Source: Bacillota bacterium (GTDB lineage Bacteria > Bacillota > Bacilli > Paenibacillales > NBRC-103111). From it: a DNA stretch of 64,000 nt. Made by a program: the position numbers and the translations under genes. The notes below the pieces were generated by a model. The model did no database searches, was not told where the DNA came from, and saw only the letters and a program-made list of their open reading frames with translations. This document shows positions 26,369 through 35,559 of this stretch, one piece after another; positions within the stretch are counted from its first letter, which is position 1, and each line of letters begins with the position of its first letter. The stretch lies in the NCBI GenBank assembly GCA_023386955.1, contig JAEWIS010000023.1, forward strand, positions 62,001 to 126,000. Reading direction: 5' to 3'.

Positions 26369-29300
26369 ATGAATAAGTTCAATCCTCTAATCCAAAAGCT
26401 GAAGTTTTTCCAAAAGCGTGAAACCAATGCGGAAGGGTGGAGTGAAGAATCCACAGCCGACCGCTCCTGGGAGAACATGTACCGGAACCGTTGGCAGCAT
26501 GACAAGGTAGTCCGTTCCACCCACGGGGTAAACTGCACGGGCTCCTGCAGCTGGAAAATATTCGTGAAGGACGGAATCGTCACCTGGGAAACCCAACAGA
26601 CGGATTATCCCACCACAGGGCCGGATATGCCGGAATTCGAACCCCGGGGCTGTCCCCGCGGAGCCAGCTTTTCCTGGTATCTCTACAGTCCCCTCCGTGT
26701 GAAATATCCCTATATCCGCGGCAAGCTGCTGAATCTGTGGCGCGAAGCCAAGAGCAAACATCATGATCCCGTAGAAGCGTGGACCTCCATTGTCCAGGAT
26801 GAGCAGAAGAAGCTGACCTACAAATCGGCCCGGGGCAAAGGCGGCATGGTCCGTGCTTCGTGGGATGAGGTTACGGAAATTATCTCCGCGTCCATGTTAT
26901 ATACCATCAAAAAGTACGGTCCTGACCGGGTCATCGGGTTTTCCCCTATACCGGCCATGTCCATGGTCAGCTACGCGGCAGGCTCCCGGTTCCTGTCTCT
27001 TCTCGGTTCACCCTTGCTGAGCTTTTACGACTGGTATGCGGATTTGCCTCCGGCCTCCCCGCAAATCTGGGGCGACCAGACGGATGTTCCCGAAAGCAGC
27101 GACTGGTATAACTCCAGCTATCTGCTGGTCTGGGGTTCGAATCTGCCGATGACGAGAACGCCGGACGCCCATTTTATGACGGAGGCCCGTTACCGTGGAA
27201 CCAAGGTGGTATCCATCAGCCCGGACTATGCGGAGTTTGTGAAATTCGCAGATAAATGGCTGCCCGCCAAACAGGGAACCGACGGCGCTCTAGCGATGTC
27301 CATGGGGCATGTCATATTAAACGAGTTTTATGTGAAGCAGCGTACGCCTTATTTTGAAAACTACTCCAAAAAATATACGGATTTCCCGTTCCTCGTGCTG
27401 CTCCAGGAGCAGGATGGGGCATATATGGCAGACCGGTTTCTCACAGCCCATGATCTGGGGGTCACCACGAATAACAGCGAATGGAAGACGGTTCTCATAG
27501 ATGAAAATACAGGGGAGCTGCGTATCCCCAACGGCACCATCGGCTCCCGCTGGGGGGAAGAGGGCAAGTGGAATCTGCAGATGGTAGACACCATAACCGG
27601 GGAAGAGATTGATCCCCAGCTGGGTTTGCGGGATTCCGCGGCAGGCAAGCTGGTGGTCAGGCTGCCGTATTTCTCTGATGAGGGGAAATCTGCCGTTTCC
27701 CGGTTAATTCCATACCGCACTGTCACCGATGCCAATGGCGTTGAGCACCGCGTCACCAGTGTGTTCGATCTGATGCTGGCCCAATATGGCGTTGATTCGG
27801 AGCAGGGAAGTGACTACGATGACGCCAGCATCGCCTATACTCCGGCTTGGCAGGAGGAAATCACCGGCGTGGACCGGGCTTCCATCATTCAGATTGCCCG
27901 GGAGTTCGCGCAGAATGCGGTAGACAGTGAAGGCCGCTCGATGATTATCGTCGGGGCAGGGATTAACCACTGGTACAACTCGGATACGATTTACCGCAGT
28001 GTGCTGAACCTGGTCCTGATGACAGGCTGCCAGGGTGTCAACGGCGGAGGCTGGGCGCATTACGTCGGCCAAGAGAAGCTGCGTCCTGCGGAAGGCTGGG
28101 CCAATGTAGCCTTTGCCAGAGACTGGACCATGCCGCCGCGGCAGCAGAACGGGACTTCCTTCTTCTATTTTGCCACCAATCAATGGAGATTCGAATCCAA
28201 TCCTGTAGACGGTCACACCTCGGCCTTAACCGGCAAAGCCCGGTATGCCCATTATGCGGATTACAATGTGTTGGCGGCGCGTCTGGGCTGGCTGCCGTCT
28301 TATCCGCAGTTTAATAAGAGCTCCATTGACCTGGCGGAGGAAGCAGCGGGACAAGGGCATCAATCCCCTGAGGCGGTAGCGGCATATGTGGCGGCTCAGC
28401 TCAAAAATAGAGAGCTTCAGTTTGCCATTGAAGATCCCGATGCGGAAACGAATCACCCCAAGGTGATGTTCGTCTGGCGGGCCAACCTGATCTCCAGCTC
28501 CGGCAAGGGGCATGAATATTTCCTGAAATATCTGCTGGGCGCACACAATGGTCTCTTGAATGATGACTCGGAGACGCTTCGTCCCGAAGAAATCCAATGG
28601 CATGATCAAGCGGCGGAGGGCAAGCTGGACCTGATGGTGGATATCGACTTCCGGATGTCCGGAACCGCCGTGTATTCGGATATTGTCCTGCCGGCGGCAA
28701 CCTGGTACGAAAAAAGCGACCTTTCGTCCACAGATATGCATCCCTTTATCCATCCGTTTAACCCGGCGGTACCGCCATTGTGGGAATCCAAGTCGGACTG
28801 GGAAACCTTCAAGGCCATTGCCAAGACCTTCTCGGAGATGGCTGAACAGCAATTTGACACCCCGCAACGGGATATTGTAGCCGTCCCGCTTCAACATGAC
28901 AGTCCGGATGAGCTGGCCCAGCCCTTCGGTAAGATTCTCGACTGGAGCAAAGGCGAAGTTGAGGCTATTCCCGGCAAAACCATGCCCAAGTTTGTGGTGG
29001 TGGAGCGGGATTACGCTGCCGTGTATAAGAAGATGACCTCTCTGGGGCCGAACATTAAGGATAAGCCTTATGGTATTAAGGGAATGAGCTGGTCTGCGGC
29101 TGACGAATACGAATTGATGAAGAAGGTTAACGGTGTTGTGGATGAACCCGGCATTAGCCAAGGCTGTCCGAAGCTGGTGACGGACCGCCACATGTCGGAG
29201 GCGATTCTCACCTTATCCTCTACAAGCAATGGCAAAATGGCCGTGAAAGCGTGGGAGGCCTTGGAGAAGAAAACGGCGCTTAAGCTGAAGGATTTGGCGG

Positions 29301-30049
29301 AGGACCGGATGGAGGAGCGCTTCACCTTCGAAGCGATTACCACCCAGCCGAAGACGGTGATTACCTCGCCTGCCTTCAGCGGCTCCGAGCAGCATGGACG
29401 GCGTTATTCACCCTTCACCACCAATGTGGAGCGGCTGATTCCATACCGGACATTGACCGGGCGCCAGCACTATTTCCTGGATCATGAGATGCTGACCGAG
29501 TTTGGCGAGAATCTGGCGGTTTACAAGCCGACCATGAAGCATGCGCCTTTCCATACCAACAAGAACCGTCCGGCGGCCAAGGGCAAGGAAATTACCCTGA
29601 ACTTCATGACTCCGCACAGCAAATGGTCGATTCACAGTATGTATTTCGATTCACTGCCCATGCTGACTCTGTTCCGGGGCGGACCTACCGTCTGGATCAA
29701 CAAGGACGATGCCGCTGATGCGGACATTAAGGATAACGATTGGATTGAATGCTTCAACCAAAACGGTGCGGTAGTGGCACGGGCGGTGGTCACACACCGG
29801 ATGCCCCGGGGAATGGCGTATATGCATCATGCCCAGGACCGGACGATAAACGTGCCAGCAACGGATGTAACAACAACTCGCGGCGGGACCCATAACAGCC
29901 CAACACGGATTCATGTGAAGCCGACCCATATGATCGGCGGATATGCACAGCTGAGCTACGGCTTCAACTACTACGGGCCTACAGGAAACCAGCGGGATCT
30001 GTATGTGGTGATCCGTAAACTTGAGGAGGTGAACTGGCTTGAGGATTAA
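26369..30049 (+). CDS. narG: Respiratory nitrate reductase alpha subunit
   Basis: This 1226-residue catalytic subunit reduces nitrate to nitrite at a bis-MGD molybdenum centre on the inner face of the membrane. The N-terminal FS0 [4Fe-4S] ligands are H52, C56, C60 and C95 (STHGVNCTGSCSW, RGCPRGASFSW), the His-first pattern of true NarG. The Mo-site Asp region VPESSDWYNSSYLLVWGSN is intact, and no twin-arginine signal is present, as expected. The ATG at 26369 follows AAGGAG with good spacing; a GTG at 26351 is in frame but unsupported. Length matches the family. It overlaps narH by 11 bases and heads narGHJI. Confidence 0.97.
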   Translation: MNKFNPLIQKLKFFQKRETNAEGWSEESTADRSWENMYRNRWQHDKVVRSTHGVNCTGSCSWKIFVKDGIVTWETQQTDYPTTGPDMPEFEPRGCPRGASFSWYLYSPLRVKYPYIRGKLLNLWREAKSKHHDPVEAWTSIVQDEQKKLTYKSARGKGGMVRASWDEVTEIISASMLYTIKKYGPDRVIGFSPIPAMSMVSYAAGSRFLSLLGSPLLSFYDWYADLPPASPQIWGDQTDVPESSDWYNSSYLLVWGSNLPMTRTPDAHFMTEARYRGTKVVSISPDYAEFVKFADKWLPAKQGTDGALAMSMGHVILNEFYVKQRTPYFENYSKKYTDFPFLVLLQEQDGAYMADRFLTAHDLGVTTNNSEWKTVLIDENTGELRIPNGTIGSRWGEEGKWNLQMVDTITGEEIDPQLGLRDSAAGKLVVRLPYFSDEGKSAVSRLIPYRTVTDANGVEHRVTSVFDLMLAQYGVDSEQGSDYDDASIAYTPAWQEEITGVDRASIIQIAREFAQNAVDSEGRSMIIVGAGINHWYNSDTIYRSVLNLVLMTGCQGVNGGGWAHYVGQEKLRPAEGWANVAFARDWTMPPRQQNGTSFFYFATNQWRFESNPVDGHTSALTGKARYAHYADYNVLAARLGWLPSYPQFNKSSIDLAEEAAGQGHQSPEAVAAYVAAQLKNRELQFAIEDPDAETNHPKVMFVWRANLISSSGKGHEYFLKYLLGAHNGLLNDDSETLRPEEIQWHDQAAEGKLDLMVDIDFRMSGTAVYSDIVLPAATWYEKSDLSSTDMHPFIHPFNPAVPPLWESKSDWETFKAIAKTFSEMAEQQFDTPQRDIVAVPLQHDSPDELAQPFGKILDWSKGEVEAIPGKTMPKFVVVERDYAAVYKKMTSLGPNIKDKPYGIKGMSWSAADEYELMKKVNGVVDEPGISQGCPKLVTDRHMSEAILTLSSTSNGKMAVKAWEALEKKTALKLKDLAEDRMEERFTFEAITTQPKTVITSPAFSGSEQHGRRYSPFTTNVERLIPYRTLTGRQHYFLDHEMLTEFGENLAVYKPTMKHAPFHTNKNRPAAKGKEITLNFMTPHSKWSIHSMYFDSLPMLTLFRGGPTVWINKDDAADADIKDNDWIECFNQNGAVVARAVVTHRMPRGMAYMHHAQDRTINVPATDVTTTRGGTHNSPTRIHVKPTHMIGGYAQLSYGFNYYGPTGNQRDLYVVIRKLEEVNWLED

Positions 30050-31508
30050 AGCGCAGATTGGAATGGTCATGAACCTGGACAAGTGCATCGGCTGCCATAC
30101 CTGCTCCGTTACCTGCAAGAACACCTGGACCAACCGTAAGGGCGCCGAATACATGTGGTTCAATAATGTGGAGACGAAGCCAGGCATCGGGTATCCCAAG
30201 CAGTGGGAGAACCAGGAGAAATATAAGGGCGGTTGGGTGCTGAAAAAAGGAAAGCTGGAGCTGCGCTCCGGCAGCCGCGCTAACCGGCTTAAGAATATCT
30301 TCTTCAATCCCGACCAGCCGATGATTGATGACTACTACGAGCCCTGGGATTACGATTACGAGAAGCTGCAGCAAAGCCCGGAACGCAAGCATCAGCCGGT
30401 GGCCCGTCCGAAATCCCAGATCACTGGTGAATATATGAACCTGGAATGGGGTCCCAACTGGGAGGATGACCTGGCTGGTGTGCACGAATCCGGCTACCGC
30501 GATCCCAATATGGCGGGGATTGAAGAATCCGTCCGTATGGAGTTCGAGCAGGTGTTTATGATGTATCTGCCGAGAATTTGTGAGCACTGCATTAATCCCC
30601 CCTGCGTTTCCAGCTGTCCGTCCGGCGCGATGTATAAGCGGGAGGAGGACGGGATTGTCCTGGTGGACCAGAATGCGTGCCGGTCATGGCGGTTCTGCGT
30701 CTCCAGCTGTCCGTACAAGAAGGTGTACTTCAACTGGCAGACCAATAAGGCGGAGAAGTGTACCCTCTGTTTTCCGCGGATTGAACAGGGTTTGCCCACC
30801 ATTTGCTCGGAAACCTGCGTCGGGCGTATCCGCTATCTTGGCGTGATGTTCTATGATGCGGACCGGGTGGAGGCAGCGGCCTCCGTTACCGACGAGCAGG
30901 ATCTTTATGAGTCGCAGCTGGATATTTTCCTCGATCCCAGCGATCCTGAGGTGATTGCCGCAGCACGTGCAGCGAATATTCCCGAGGACTGGATCGAATA
31001 TGCTCAGCGCTCTCCCATTTACAAAATGGCTGTCGATTGGAAAATTGCCCTTCCGCTTCATCCGGAGTACCGGACGCTGCCTATGGTTTGGTATGTTCCG
31101 CCGCTTAGCCCCATTACCAACATGGTGGAGGGCAAGGGGGCAACAGCGTCGCCGGAGGATATTTTCCCCGCCATTGACGATATGCGGATTCCCGTACAAT
31201 ACCTGGCCAATCTGCTCTCGGCCGGGAATACGGAGGTCATTACCCATGTACTGAAAAAAATGGCCGTGATGCGCTCCCATATGCGTTCCTTGAACCTGAA
31301 GAAGGCGCCAGACCTTGATCTGCTGGAGCAATTCGGGATGTCAGCCAAGGATATGGAGGAGATGTACCGCCTCCTGGCCATTGCCAAGTATGAGGACCGG
31401 TTCGTTATTCCGGCAGCACACCGCGAGGAGTTTGCGGATCTGTATTCGGAGCAGGGGGCTTGCGGCTTCACCAATATGATGGGCGGCCCGGGACCCTGCG
31501 GCGGTTAA
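30039..31508 (+). CDS. narH: Respiratory nitrate reductase beta subunit
   Basis: This 489-residue electron-transfer subunit carries four iron-sulfur clusters between the NarI haems and NarG. Cysteine groups are CIGCHTCSVTC (C16, C19, C22, C26), CEHCINPPCVSSC, CRSWRFCVSSC and CTLC with CSETC. The Trp in CRSW replaces a cysteine, which makes that cluster a [3Fe-4S], as in known NarH. The TTG start at 30039 lies inside the end of narG, seven bases or so after GAGGAGGTG, a sign of translational coupling. The N-terminus lacks a signal peptide. Confidence 0.96.
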   Translation: MRIKAQIGMVMNLDKCIGCHTCSVTCKNTWTNRKGAEYMWFNNVETKPGIGYPKQWENQEKYKGGWVLKKGKLELRSGSRANRLKNIFFNPDQPMIDDYYEPWDYDYEKLQQSPERKHQPVARPKSQITGEYMNLEWGPNWEDDLAGVHESGYRDPNMAGIEESVRMEFEQVFMMYLPRICEHCINPPCVSSCPSGAMYKREEDGIVLVDQNACRSWRFCVSSCPYKKVYFNWQTNKAEKCTLCFPRIEQGLPTICSETCVGRIRYLGVMFYDADRVEAAASVTDEQDLYESQLDIFLDPSDPEVIAAARAANIPEDWIEYAQRSPIYKMAVDWKIALPLHPEYRTLPMVWYVPPLSPITNMVEGKGATASPEDIFPAIDDMRIPVQYLANLLSAGNTEVITHVLKKMAVMRSHMRSLNLKKAPDLDLLEQFGMSAKDMEEMYRLLAIAKYEDRFVIPAAHREEFADLYSEQGACGFTNMMGGPGPCGG

Positions 31509-31540
31509 GCTAATTATTCATCGGATGGGAGTGATGAGGA

Positions 31541-32203
31541 ATGAAGGTAATGACGCAGCGTTCCAGCTGGATGCTGTTCTCGCAGCTCCTGCAATACCCG
31601 GATGCGGATTGGCAGGAAACATCGGATGAATTGTACGTGAATTGGTGCCATTTCCTTGAACGCGAGGAAGAGGCTGAGATAGCCGGACCTCTTCAAGAGC
31701 TTGCCGGGCAATGTTTGGCCGGATTGACGGGAATGGATGCGGAGGCAATTCGGGCGGGTTATGTGAAAACCTTTGATTTCGGCAAAAAGTCCAATTTGTA
31801 CTTGACCTACGGACAGCTTGGCGATGACCGGGAACGCGGTCCGGTGCTGCTGCAGCTGAAGCAAGTTTTTGAGCAGGAGGAGATTGTCCTGGCCACAGAT
31901 GAATTGCCGGATTATCTTCCGTTGGTGCTGGAATATGCGGCGGTTGCCGGGGAAGACCGGGGGCTGCGCCTGCTGGTATCCTTCCGGAAAGCCATGGTGA
32001 CCATTCAAGAGGCACTTCACCGCTCAGACAGCCCGTACCGGCATGTGCTGGATGCGATTCTGTGGATTATCGATGAATCAGGAGTCACAGAGGGGTCTTT
32101 TGATATGACGGGAGCGGCCGGTTGCGGAAGCACGCCGCCCGCACTGGGCTGCGGACCCATGTGGGCTGCTGCCGGGTACGGAAACGTAGGGAGGAATGCG
32201 TAA
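31541..32203 (+). CDS. narJ: Nitrate reductase assembly chaperone
   Basis: This 220-residue cytoplasmic chaperone inserts the molybdenum cofactor into NarG and holds NarGH until membrane docking; it is not part of the final enzyme. The sequence has the NarJ/DmsD-type helical pattern (SSWMLFSQLLQYPDADW, ETFDFGKKSNLYLTY-like segment reading VKTFDFGKKSNLYLTYGQLG). The C-terminal tail is Gly/Cys-rich (GAAGCGSTPPALGCGPMW), which is longer than in the E. coli protein. It sits 32 bases after narH and its stop overlaps the narI start (TAATG). Confidence 0.93.
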   Translation: MKVMTQRSSWMLFSQLLQYPDADWQETSDELYVNWCHFLEREEEAEIAGPLQELAGQCLAGLTGMDAEAIRAGYVKTFDFGKKSNLYLTYGQLGDDRERGPVLLQLKQVFEQEEIVLATDELPDYLPLVLEYAAVAGEDRGLRLLVSFRKAMVTIQEALHRSDSPYRHVLDAILWIIDESGVTEGSFDMTGAAGCGSTPPALGCGPMWAAAGYGNVGRNA

Positions 32204-32883
32204 TGGCGTGGGGAAGCCAGTTTCTCTGGGTGATTTACCCTTATTTGATCCTCGTCATCTTCCTTGTAGGTCTCTATTACCGCTACCAGACGGATCAGTT
32301 CGGATGGACAGCCAAATCCAGCGAACTGCTGGAGAAGAAGAAGCTGCGGTGGGGAAGCAATCTGTTTCATATCGGAATCATGCTTGTTTTCTTCGGTCAT
32401 GTGGGCGGTATTCTGATCCCCAAGCAGTGGCTCGAAGCGTTGGGTGTATCGGATCATTTGTACCATACCATGGCGCTTTATGTTGGCTCCATCGCGGGAT
32501 TATTGACCTTGATCGGTTGTATCATTCTGGTGATCCGCCGGTTCTCGGATGCCCGGGTCCGCCGAACCAGCAGCTTCGGGGATATGCTGTCCATCATCCT
32601 GCTGACGCTGATCGTGGTGGTGGGTATGGCTGCGACCCTGTTCAATATGGCTGGGCACTCCGACTTTGATTACCGGGAAACTATCGGACCGTGGATGCGC
32701 GGTGTGCTTCGTTTTATGCCGGACTACACCCTCATGGAGACAGTGCCGCCAATTTTTAAGGTGCATATTATTCTGGGTCTTGCCTTGTTCGCCGTATTTC
32801 CCTTCACCAGACTGGTGCACATGCTGAGCCTGCCCATCAAGTATCTCTCCAGAAGCTATGTAGTGTACCGGAAGCGCAGATAA
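32203..32883 (+). CDS. narI: Respiratory nitrate reductase gamma subunit (cytochrome b)
   Basis: This 226-residue membrane cytochrome b oxidises menaquinol and passes electrons to NarH. Five spans are visible (about 4-24, 45-65, 85-108, 122-145, 178-200), with His residues suited to bind two haems b: IGIMLVFFGHVGG, HTMALYVGS, FKVHIILGLALFAVFPFTRLVHM. The ATG at 32203 has AGGGAGGA (32188-32195) upstream and shares one base with the narJ stop. It closes the narGHJI operon; moaE begins 45 bases further on and may be cotranscribed. Confidence 0.96.
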   Translation: MAWGSQFLWVIYPYLILVIFLVGLYYRYQTDQFGWTAKSSELLEKKKLRWGSNLFHIGIMLVFFGHVGGILIPKQWLEALGVSDHLYHTMALYVGSIAGLLTLIGCIILVIRRFSDARVRRTSSFGDMLSIILLTLIVVVGMAATLFNMAGHSDFDYRETIGPWMRGVLRFMPDYTLMETVPPIFKVHIILGLALFAVFPFTRLVHMLSLPIKYLSRSYVVYRKRR

Positions 32884-32927
32884 TGTTGTGTGAAAATAAG
32901 GCAATGTATGGAGGCAGGAGTTTGCCT

Positions 32928-33419
32928 ATGAATAACCCGCTGTTTGAGATTACGGATCAGCCGATTGATCCGGAGGAGCTTACGAACAAGGTGAGCCGCA
33001 GGGAGGCCGGGGCCATTACGTTATTTCTTGGCACTGTGCGCGAATTGACCTTTGGCAAAAAGACCTTATACTTGGAATATGAGGCTTACCCGGCTATGGC
33101 TGTTGCGCAGCTGGAGCGGATCGGGCTGGAGGTGCGTGAGCGCTGGGCGGATACCGTCGTTGCGGTTACGCACCGCATCGGCCGGCTGGAGATATCCGAT
33201 ATCGCCGTGGTGATCGCCGTCTCCTCCCCCCACCGCAAGGCGGCTTATGAAGCCAACGAATATGTCATTGAACGGATCAAGCAGATTGTGCCCATCTGGA
33301 AAAAAGAGCATGGCGAGGATGGCTCCGAGTGGATCGGGGACCAGCTGAACCGGCAGGCCTATCCGGAAGGGCGGCCATTGCTTGCGGATATGGCGGAGAG
33401 AGTCAAGGAGTCTGTCTGA
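32928..33419 (+). CDS. moaE: Molybdopterin synthase catalytic subunit
   Basis: This 163-residue enzyme adds the dithiolene sulfurs to precursor Z, using MoaD as sulfur donor, to make molybdopterin for NarG. Family marks are GAITLFLGTVRE, SSPHRKAAYEAN and the catalytic Lys region IWKKE. The ATG at 32928 has GGAGGCAGGAG upstream; a frame extending to 32883 has no support. No moaD is adjacent, so the small subunit must be encoded elsewhere. It follows narI closely; moaA comes next after a 230-base gap filled by a long palindrome. Confidence 0.94.
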   Translation: MNNPLFEITDQPIDPEELTNKVSRREAGAITLFLGTVRELTFGKKTLYLEYEAYPAMAVAQLERIGLEVRERWADTVVAVTHRIGRLEISDIAVVIAVSSPHRKAAYEANEYVIERIKQIVPIWKKEHGEDGSEWIGDQLNRQAYPEGRPLLADMAERVKESV

Positions 33420-33429
33420 GGGAGTGATT

Positions 33430-33601
33430 GGTGAAACCATATTCATAGGACACATTCACTACCGGGATAGGCTTGGCTTGGAAGCTCAAACACGTTTTGT
33501 CGGCCTTGATTGAATTGGATGTTAAGGTGTCAAAGCCGCCAAAAAACTCGCCCTCAAGCCAACCTATCCCTCCTGTTCATGTTAATGAATATGGATTCAC
33601 C
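33430..33601. repeat. 172-bp imperfect palindrome (MITE-like) between moaE and moaA
   Basis: Outer arms GGTGAAACCATATTCAT (33430-33446) and ATGAATATGGATTCACC (33585-33601) match at 16 of 17 positions. Inner arms GGGATAGGCTTGGCTTG (33464-33480) and CAAGCCAACCTATCCC (33555-33570) match at 16 positions with one bulged C. Between the inner arms, GTTTTGTCGGCCTTGA and its partner near 33530-33548 still pair imperfectly, leaving a small loop around 33510-33525. The whole unit folds on itself and encodes nothing plausible. It fits a miniature inverted-repeat element or a long structured RNA. No clear target-site duplication was seen. Confidence 0.8.
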
Positions 33602-33649
33602 GTTTTGCTTTTGTCAGACAGACTCAAACTATCAAGAGGGGGCAGAGAA

Positions 33650-34660
33650 ATGGACATTCCCCGCTTAATCGATCCCTTTGGACGGGAGCATAACTATTTG
33701 CGGATATCGGTAACGGACCGGTGCAACCTGCGCTGCGTATATTGCATGCCTGAAGAAGGGATGGAGTTTGAGCCGGCGGAGAACATCCTGACCTTCGACG
33801 AAATTGCCCAGGTAGTTCGTGTCAGCGCCGGGATGGGAGTCCGCAAAATCCGCTTAACTGGCGGCGAGCCTCTGGTTCGGAAGAACCTGGAGCAGCTGGT
33901 GGCTATGATTGCCGCTGTTCCCGGGATTGAGGATATTTCTATGACCACCAACGGGATGTTCCTGGCACCCAAGGCACAGCTGTTGAAGGATGCCGGGCTT
34001 ACCCGCGTCAATATTAGCCTGGATTCCTTGAAGCCGGACCGGTTCAAGCAGATTACCCGCGGCGGATACCTGAAGAAGGTGTTGGCGGGCATTGATGCTT
34101 GTGCGGAGGCAGGATTAAGTCCCATCAAACTGAACGTGGTGCTGATGAAAGGGCAGAACGAGGATGAAATCGCGGATTTTATCCGGTTGACCCGGGATCG
34201 TGAGCTGCATGTCCGGTTTATCGAATACATGCCCATTGGGCATAACGATGCGGGATGGAAAAGCTTGTACCAGCCTCTGTCACGGGTGATGGAGGTTTGT
34301 TCGGAGCAGGGCTGGGGGATTAACCCGGCGGATACTGCTCCAGGGGCAGGACCCTCTGAGAATTTCCGGGTTAACGGAGCACGAGGGAGTTTTGGATTGA
34401 TCCACCCGGTCAGCGAGCATTTCTGTAAAACCTGCAACCGGTTAAGGCTGACGGCAGATGGATATATCAAGCCCTGCCTGGCTTGGACGGAGCAATTCCA
34501 GATCCGCCGCGTGGTCGGAGATGATGAGGCCATACGAAGGATGCTGCTGGAGGCGCTCGGTACGAAGCCCGAGAAGCATGAAATGTCGCAGTTCCTGCAG
34601 GATGACGCAGCGGTGTCCCATACACCAACTGCCCGCAGAATGTCGCAAATCGGGGGATAG
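33650..34660 (+). CDS. moaA: GTP 3',8-cyclase, molybdenum cofactor synthesis
   Basis: This 336-residue radical SAM enzyme performs the first step of molybdenum cofactor synthesis with MoaC, turning GTP into cyclic pyranopterin. The radical SAM cluster motif is CNLRCVYC (C25, C29, C32), the second cluster is bound by CKTCNRLRLTADGYIKPC, and the protein ends in the conserved Gly-Gly. The ATG at 33650 follows AGAGGGGG (33635-33642). An in-frame start at 33473 would add about 59 residues encoded by the palindrome and is rejected. moaC, moaD and the later genes are not in the window. Confidence 0.96.
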   Translation: MDIPRLIDPFGREHNYLRISVTDRCNLRCVYCMPEEGMEFEPAENILTFDEIAQVVRVSAGMGVRKIRLTGGEPLVRKNLEQLVAMIAAVPGIEDISMTTNGMFLAPKAQLLKDAGLTRVNISLDSLKPDRFKQITRGGYLKKVLAGIDACAEAGLSPIKLNVVLMKGQNEDEIADFIRLTRDRELHVRFIEYMPIGHNDAGWKSLYQPLSRVMEVCSEQGWGINPADTAPGAGPSENFRVNGARGSFGLIHPVSEHFCKTCNRLRLTADGYIKPCLAWTEQFQIRRVVGDDEAIRRMLLEALGTKPEKHEMSQFLQDDAAVSHTPTARRMSQIGG

Positions 34661-34708
34661 GAGTTTTCTAAAGCATCAGTCACACTCCGAAGGAAAGGAG
34701 GTAATACA

Positions 34709-35440
34709 GTGGACACCAAAAATAAAGGCATTGTAATTCCCCACGAACACGGGGGCTGGGCGATGATCAGTGTGCCGTTTCTGTTCGGCATGATGGCAGG
34801 GACGCCGCAGTGGAGCCACTGGTTATTGTTTATAGCATGGCTATTCTTTTATTTGGCGTCGTATCCATTCCTGCAAGCATTGAAAAGAAGCAAACAACGC
34901 GGTCATTTGCTGAAATGGTCGGCAAACTATGGGGTTATTGCCTTGGCTGCGGTGCTTTATCCGCTTATTCAGAAACCGGCGTTATTTTATTTCGGCATTC
35001 CCTTCGTGCTGCTGCTGATCGTGAACATCTGGCATGTGAAGCAGAAATCCGAGCGGGCCATTATCAATGACTTATGCGCGATCTTGATCTTTGCCCTGGG
35101 AGGGGCCGCGGCATACTTGTATGGAGGCGGCGGTTGGGATTGGACCATGCTGGCTGTGACGGTGTTTAACTTTATATACTTTTTGGGGACAGCCTTTTTT
35201 GTGAAAACCATCTTCCGTGAACGGGGTAATCCGAAGTGGAAGACCGCGGCAAACCTCTACCACGTGCTGATTATGGTTGTGCCATGGGGCCTTGGGTATC
35301 CTTGGATGATGCTGCCGTTCGTCTTCCCATTGATTCGCACCTTTCTATTCGCCGGCAAACAGATGCGTCCCATGAAGGCCGGGATTCTGGAGATAGTCGG
35401 TTCCGTGCAGTTTATGGTTGTGTCGTGGGTTGTATTTTGA
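34709..35440 (+). CDS. ywiC: YwiC-like membrane protein
   Basis: This 243-residue integral membrane protein has the N-terminal HEHGGWAM motif (residues 12-19 or so) and six to eight predicted spans, as in the YwiC family of Bacillales. In Bacillus subtilis ywiC lies beside fnr, narK and narGHJI, and the same neighbourhood here supports a role linked to nitrate respiration, though its biochemical function is unknown. The GTG start at 34709 follows AAAGGAGGT. It closes the nitrate block and is followed by a terminator. Confidence 0.88.
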   Translation: MDTKNKGIVIPHEHGGWAMISVPFLFGMMAGTPQWSHWLLFIAWLFFYLASYPFLQALKRSKQRGHLLKWSANYGVIALAAVLYPLIQKPALFYFGIPFVLLLIVNIWHVKQKSERAIINDLCAILIFALGGAAAYLYGGGGWDWTMLAVTVFNFIYFLGTAFFVKTIFRERGNPKWKTAANLYHVLIMVVPWGLGYPWMMLPFVFPLIRTFLFAGKQMRPMKAGILEIVGSVQFMVVSWVVF

Positions 35441-35460
35441 TTTACTAAAATTGAATATAC

Positions 35461-35510
35461 GCGTCAGCGTGCATATTCCGGGAACGGTAACTGCGTGCTG
35501 GCGCTTTTTT
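35461..35510 (+). terminator. Terminator at the end of the nitrate block
   Basis: GCGTCAGC (35461-35468) pairs with GCTGGCGC (35497-35504, one G-T pair), followed by TTTTTT. Confidence 0.8.
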
Positions 35511-35559
35511 GAACCTACTCTTTAGGTCATAAATCCATTGGAATAACAGGAGTGAAGCT

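Noticed and set aside
28226..29191. A 321-codon minus-strand open frame inside narG
   Set aside because: Shadow of narG, which is conserved over its full length.
33430..33601. Molybdenum cofactor riboswitch before moaA
   Set aside because: The position is right, but the sequence is a near-complete palindrome and I see no multi-stem junction or the conserved loops of the Moco RNA motif.
33473..33649. N-terminal extension of MoaA
   Set aside because: It is translated from the palindromic element, lies before a strong ribosome binding site, and has no counterpart in the MoaA family.
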